Source: Pseudoduganella lutea
GTDB taxonomy: Bacteria > Pseudomonadota > Gammaproteobacteria > Burkholderiales > Burkholderiaceae_D
DNA length: 64,000 nucleotides
Assembly (NCBI RefSeq): GCF_004209755.1
Contig: NZ_CP035913.1
Coordinates: 3,658,001-3,722,000 of the forward strand
Direction: 5' to 3'
Shown: positions 60,438-64,000 of the stretch, one piece after another
How positions within the stretch are numbered: the stretch's first letter is position 1
How the letters are laid out: each line of letters begins with the position of its first letter
Position numbers and translations under genes: made by a program
The notes under the pieces: model-generated
Told to the model about the DNA's origin: nothing
Seen by the model: the letters and a program-made list of their open reading frames with translations, nothing else
Databases searched by the model: none

Positions 60438-62488
60438 TTATTTAATTTCGTTAATTTCTGGCGAGCGGATATGGCGCATCAGGGCCGCCTGGCGGGGCCC
60501 CGGCGGGGGCGTCATCAGGCTGACTAGGACCAGGGCGGCCAGTCCGGCCGGCACGCCGAACACGGCGGCGGAAATGGGCGCGATGTCGAACCATTGCGCG
60601 GCGGAGCTGCCGCCCAGCGTGGGATTGGTGCGCACCATGTAGAACTGGCAGACGAGAAAGCCGGTGGCCATGCCGGCAAGCGCCCCCCAATGATTGGCGC
60701 GGCGCCAGAACACGCCCATCACCAGCACGGGGAACAGCGTGGACGCGGCCAGCGAGAACGCGGCACCGACCAGGGAAAGGATGTCGCCCGGCTTCGACGA
60801 TGCCGAGTACGCGGCCACGAACGCCACGCCGAGCAGGATCAGCTTCGAGATCGTCACGCGCTTTTGCGTGGAAGCCTTCGGGTCGACGATCTTGTAGTAC
60901 ACGTCGTGCGACAGCGCATTCGAGATAGCCAGCAGCAGGCCGTCCGCCGTGGACAGCGCAGCCGCCAGCCCCCGGCCGCCACCAGGCCGGAGATCACGTA
61001 GGGCAGGCCGGCGATTTCCGGCGTGGCCAGCACCAGCACGTCGCCATCGATCGCGATCTCGGCCAGCTGCACGATGCCGTCGCCGTTGATGTCGGTGATG
61101 CTGATCAGCGGATTGGCCCGGTCCACGCTGGCCCAGTAGGACACCCACGTGGGCAGCTCGGAGAAATGGCTGCCGGCCAGCGCGCTGTAGATGTCGTATT
61201 TGACGAGCACCGCCAGCGCGGGAATCGTCAGGTAGATCAGCAGGATGAAGAACAGCGTCCAGAATACGGAAACGCGGGTTTCGTCGACCGATGGCGTGGT
61301 GTAGGAACGCATCAGGATGTGCGGCAGCGCGGCGGTGCCCAGCATCAGGCAGAACGCCAGCGCAATGAAGTTGCGGCGCTTGATGTCCGACTGCTCCTCG
61401 GTGGCGCCGGGGAAGGGCACCGCGTGCGGCGTGATGGGCCGCGCGCGCCGCAGGTTGTCGTCGCGCGCGGCGCGCCACGTGGCCACGGCATCCTCCGCGT
61501 TTTTCGGATAGGCGATCAATGCGCGTTCGGCGGCGCGGATTTCCAGCAGCGAGGCATTGCGCCGCCGGACGTTGTCCAGGTAGTGCTGGAGCTCGGCGCG
61601 GCCGGTTTCCCACGACGTGGGCAGGCCGTCCAGTCGCTGCTGGTATTGCGCGGCGCGTGCGCGGAACACGTCGCGCACGGCCGTTTCCCTGGGATCGTCC
61701 GCCAGCGCCGCTTCACGGGCCGACAGTTGCGGCAGCAGCTTGCCATAGGCCACCTGCGGGATCGGGTTGCCGCTGTGCTTCGCGGACAGCCACATGGCCG
61801 GGATCAGGAACGCCACGACGACGATGATGTACTGCGCCACCTGCGTCCACGTGATCGCGCGCATGCCACCCAGGAACGAGCTGACGAGGATGCTGGCGAG
61901 GCCGAGGAAGATGCCGACCGAGAAATCGACGCCCGTGAAGCGCGAGGCGATCAGCCCCACCGCGTAGATCTGCGCCACCACGTAGGTAAACGACACGAGG
62001 ATCGTGGCGGCCACCGCGCACAGCCGCACGGCGCGGCCGTTGGCCGGGCCGCCATAGCGCTCGGCGAGGAAGTCGGGAATCGTGTACTGGCCGAACCGGC
62101 GCAGGTAGGGCGCGATCAGCAGCGCCACGAGGCAGTAGCCGCCGGTCCAGCCCATCACGAAGGCCAGCCCGTCGAAACCGTTCAGGTAGAGCGTGCCCGC
62201 GAGGCTGATGAAGCTGGCGGCCGAGATCCAGTCCGCCGCCGTGGCCATGCCGTTGAACACGGCCGGCACGCGGCGCCCGGCCACGTAGTATTCCGCCACG
62301 TTCGACGTGCGCGACGCCAGCCCGATCGACGCATACAGCACGATGGTGGCGAACAGGAACATGTAGCCGATCCACACGCGCGGCATGCCTTCGCTTTCCA
62401 GCACCGCCAGCGACAGCAGGAACGCGGCAAAGCATGACGTGAAGACGAGGTAGTAGCGCGCCAGGCGCTGCTTGTAGGTGCGTTTCAA
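60438..62488 (-). pseudogene. Sodium:solute symporter, large subunit (VC_2705-type), with apparent frameshift
   Basis: An SSS-family symporter of the long type (about 683 codons) that pairs with DUF4212 proteins. The N-terminal part, from ATG 62488, has 'ASRTSNVAEYYVAGRRVPAVFNGMATAADWISAASFISLAGTLYLNG' and a long charged insert. At about 60969-60973 (five C on the + strand) the frame breaks within what should read G-G-L-A-A-A-L-S-T-A-D-G; one added base restores the family sequence. Downstream, 'SNALSHDVYYKIVDP' and two helices continue in the other frame to 60438. It could be a true pseudogene, a strain polymorphism, or a homopolymer sequencing error. Confidence 0.75.
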
Positions 62489-62730
62489 TCCCGCTCCTGG
62501 TATTGGCGGTCGAGCCGGCGCATGCGCCAGGCATGGATACCGATGATGGCGAGATAGGCCAGCGATGCGCCCTGCGCCGCCAAGTAGAACGACAGCGGCC
62601 AGCCGAAGATCGTCAGGTTGGCCAGTTCGCGGGCGAAGAACACGGCGAGAAAGCCGGTGGCGATCCAGGCCAGCAGCAGGATCGCGGTCAGGCGGCGCGT
62701 GCTGCGCCAGTAGCCTTCATGGTCAGCCAT
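62485..62730 (-). CDS. DUF4212 sodium:substrate symporter small subunit
   Basis: An 81-residue membrane protein of the DUF4212 (TIGR03647) family: 'YWRSTRRLTAILLLAWIATGFLAVFFARELANLTIFGWPLSFYLAAQGASLAYLAIIGIHAWRMRRLDRQYQE', with two hydrophobic helices and a basic tail. Its stop overlaps the ATG of the large subunit by four bases (ATGA) and its start overlaps the kinase stop by eight, so the three genes are tightly coupled. Function: accessory subunit of the symporter. Confidence 0.88.
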   Translation of the reverse strand: MADHEGYWRSTRRLTAILLLAWIATGFLAVFFARELANLTIFGWPLSFYLAAQGASLAYLAIIGIHAWRMRRLDRQYQERD

Positions 62731-64000
62731 AGTGCGGCGGGTCCTGTTCGTCGGCCGCGGCCGGGGGCCGCGCGGGGAAGGTCAGCCGGAACAGGCTGCC
62801 GGGATATTTCGGGTTCGTGGCATGCGGGTTGCTGAAGATGTCGACCTCGGCGCCGTGCTGCTGGGCGATCTCGCGCACGATGGCCAGCCCCAGGCCGCTG
62901 CCCTCGGCGCTGCTGCCCAGGATCCGGTAGAAGCGCTCGAACACGTGCAGCCGCTCGGCCGGCGGGATGCCCGGGCCGGTATCCTCCACTTCGAGTGCCG
63001 GCGATTCGCCGGCGCGCAGGCGCACCGTCACGCTGCCACCCTGCGGCGTGTAGCGCAGCGCATTGTCGACGAGGTTCGACAGCAGTTCGCGCAGCATCAC
63101 GGCGTTGCCGTCGACGAGCACCGGCGCATCCGGCCCTTCGTAGCCGAGATCGATGCGGTAGTTGAACGAGGCCGGCACCCAGTCGCGTACGGCGTTGCGG
63201 GCCACTTCGGCCAGGTCGAGCGTTACAAAGGCGTTGCCGGACTGCGGCTGGTTTTCCGCCCGCGCCAGGGCCAGCAGCTGGTTGACGAGGCGGGTGGCGG
63301 CCTCGGAACTCTTCGCCAGCTGCTCGAGCGAGCGGTGGATCTCATGCTGGTCCGTCTGGCGCAGCGCCAGCTCCGACTGCATGCGCATGCCCGCCAGCGG
63401 CGTCTTCATCTGGTGCGCCGCGTCGGCGATGAAGCGCTTCTGCATGTCGATCGATTGCGACAGCCGCGCCAGCATCTCGTTCAGCGAGCGGACCAGCGGC
63501 GTGATCTCTTCCGGCACCTGGTTCGGCGCGATGGGCGACAGGTCGTCGATCGGGCGGGCGCGGATGCGCTCCTGCAGTTCGGCCAGCGGCAGCAGCCCCC
63601 GCGACAGGGCGAACCACACGAGCGCCAGCACCACCGGCAGGATGATGAACTGGGGCAGGATCACGCCCTTGATGATTTCATTGGCGAGCCGTGCGCGCTT
63701 TTCCAGCGTTTCCGCCACCTGCACCAGCGCCAGGCGGGGCGGCCGTTCGCCGTGCTCTTCCAGGTTGACATAGGCGTAGGCCACGCGGATGGGCGTGCCG
63801 TGCAGGTTGACGTTGCGGAAACTGACGGCGCCCGGGCGCACGATGTCGTCCTCGGGCTGCAGATCGGGGCGGGGCAGGTCGCGGTCGCCGTCGAGATGGC
63901 GGCCCTGCGGACCGAGGATCTGGAAGTAGACGCTGTCGACGTCATCGGCGCGCAGGATGTCGCGCGCCGCACCGGGCAGGCGATGTTCCGCGGTGCCGTT
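62723..64000 (-). CDS. Two-component sensor histidine kinase (TctE-like), 5' end outside window
   Basis: At least 425 residues, open to the right edge. A periplasmic sensor region of the 2CSK_N type ('GAARDILRADDVDSVYFQILGPQGRHLDGDRDLPRPD') is followed by a transmembrane helix ('GVILPQFIILPVVLALVWFAL'), a HAMP-like linker, the H-box 'KRFIADAAHQMKTPLAGMRMQ' with the phosphorylated His, and an ATPase domain with 'NLVDNALRYTPQGG', 'VEDTGPGIPPAERLHVFERFYR', 'GSGLGLAIVREIA'. TctE-type kinases sense tricarboxylates or related acids. It overlaps the DUF4212 gene, so it probably controls the symporter. Its response regulator is expected just outside the window. Confidence 0.9.
   Translation of the reverse strand, partial: NGTAEHRLPGAARDILRADDVDSVYFQILGPQGRHLDGDRDLPRPDLQPEDDIVRPGAVSFRNVNLHGTPIRVAYAYVNLEEHGERPPRLALVQVAETLEKRARLANEIIKGVILPQFIILPVVLALVWFALSRGLLPLAELQERIRARPIDDLSPIAPNQVPEEITPLVRSLNEMLARLSQSIDMQKRFIADAAHQMKTPLAGMRMQSELALRQTDQHEIHRSLEQLAKSSEAATRLVNQLLALARAENQPQSGNAFVTLDLAEVARNAVRDWVPASFNYRIDLGYEGPDAPVLVDGNAVMLRELLSNLVDNALRYTPQGGSVTVRLRAGESPALEVEDTGPGIPPAERLHVFERFYRILGSSAEGSGLGLAIVREIAQQHGAEVDIFSNPHATNPKYPGSLFRLTFPARPPAAADEQDPPHYG

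Noticed and set aside
56273-60445. A 4.2-kb uninterrupted plus-strand frame opposite the two S9 peptidases
   Set aside because: The opposite strand carries two complete peptidase genes with catalytic motifs. Long antisense frames are a common by-product of GC-rich codon use, and the product has no recognisable domains.

Overview
The window is dense, GC-rich chromosomal DNA from a betaproteobacterium of the order Burkholderiales, most likely family Oxalobacteraceae (Massilia/Duganella/Janthinobacterium type). The evidence is gene content and order (nadK-recN-hemH-grpE-dnaK-dnaJ; hda-HAD-pcnB-folK divergent from purM; pcm-rhodanese-tolC), a PEP-CTERM exported protein, and abundant hairpin intergenic repeats. 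No rRNA, tRNA, prophage or CRISPR array was seen. Both window edges cut genes: a LacI-type regulator at the left and a sensor kinase at the right.

Layout. 1-9.9 kb: LacI-type regulator end, a YkgJ-like cysteine-cluster protein and a DUF445 membrane protein, a TetR regulator, the pcm/rhodanese/TolC run, glyoxalase I, a lipoprotein, a PQQ-type sugar dehydrogenase and a DUF3667 membrane protein. 9.9-19.2 kb: DNA repair and heat shock. nadK-recN follows a sigma70-like promoter overlapped by a LexA box. hemH comes next, then grpE (CIRCE element plus sigma32-like promoter), dnaK (its own sigma32-like promoter), dnaJ and a beta carbonic anhydrase. 19.3-22.3 kb: an apparently SOS-controlled two-gene operon encoding a radical SAM/HhH protein and a DUF4130-UdgX fusion. 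22.4-26.1 kb: a TauD-like dioxygenase with an ABC importer, probably for sulfonate use. 26.1-36.8 kb: a 324-bp MITE-like element, then the complete nitrate assimilation cluster nasT-nasS and narK-nirB-nirD-nasB-nasC.

The nitrate cluster is the most informative region. Two exact -24/-12 sigma54 promoters precede nasT and narK. The narK leader holds two hairpins with hexaloops of the ANTAR type (A at position 1, G at position 4), and the second overlaps the 5' arm of an intrinsic terminator. This is the architecture expected for NasT-dependent antitermination, with NasS as nitrate sensor. Nitrogen limitation and nitrate would therefore be integrated at one leader.

36.8-49.8 kb: small uncharacterised genes and an orphan MqsA-like regulator. 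Then polyamine catabolism (puuD, puuA, a spuC-type transaminase, and puuC further on), interrupted by a Na+/solute symporter, a PEP-CTERM protein and a periplasmic catalase. A candidate OxyR site lies between catalase and puuC. panB and a DUF486 protein follow. 49.8-55.9 kb: folK, pcnB, a HAD phosphatase, hda, purM and a PPi-type phosphofructokinase. 55.9-64 kb: a small lipoprotein, two tandem S9 peptidases, and a symporter (apparently frameshifted) with its DUF4212 partner and a sensor kinase.

Functions are assigned by reading motifs and family resemblance without database searches. Regulatory sites are consensus matches by eye.
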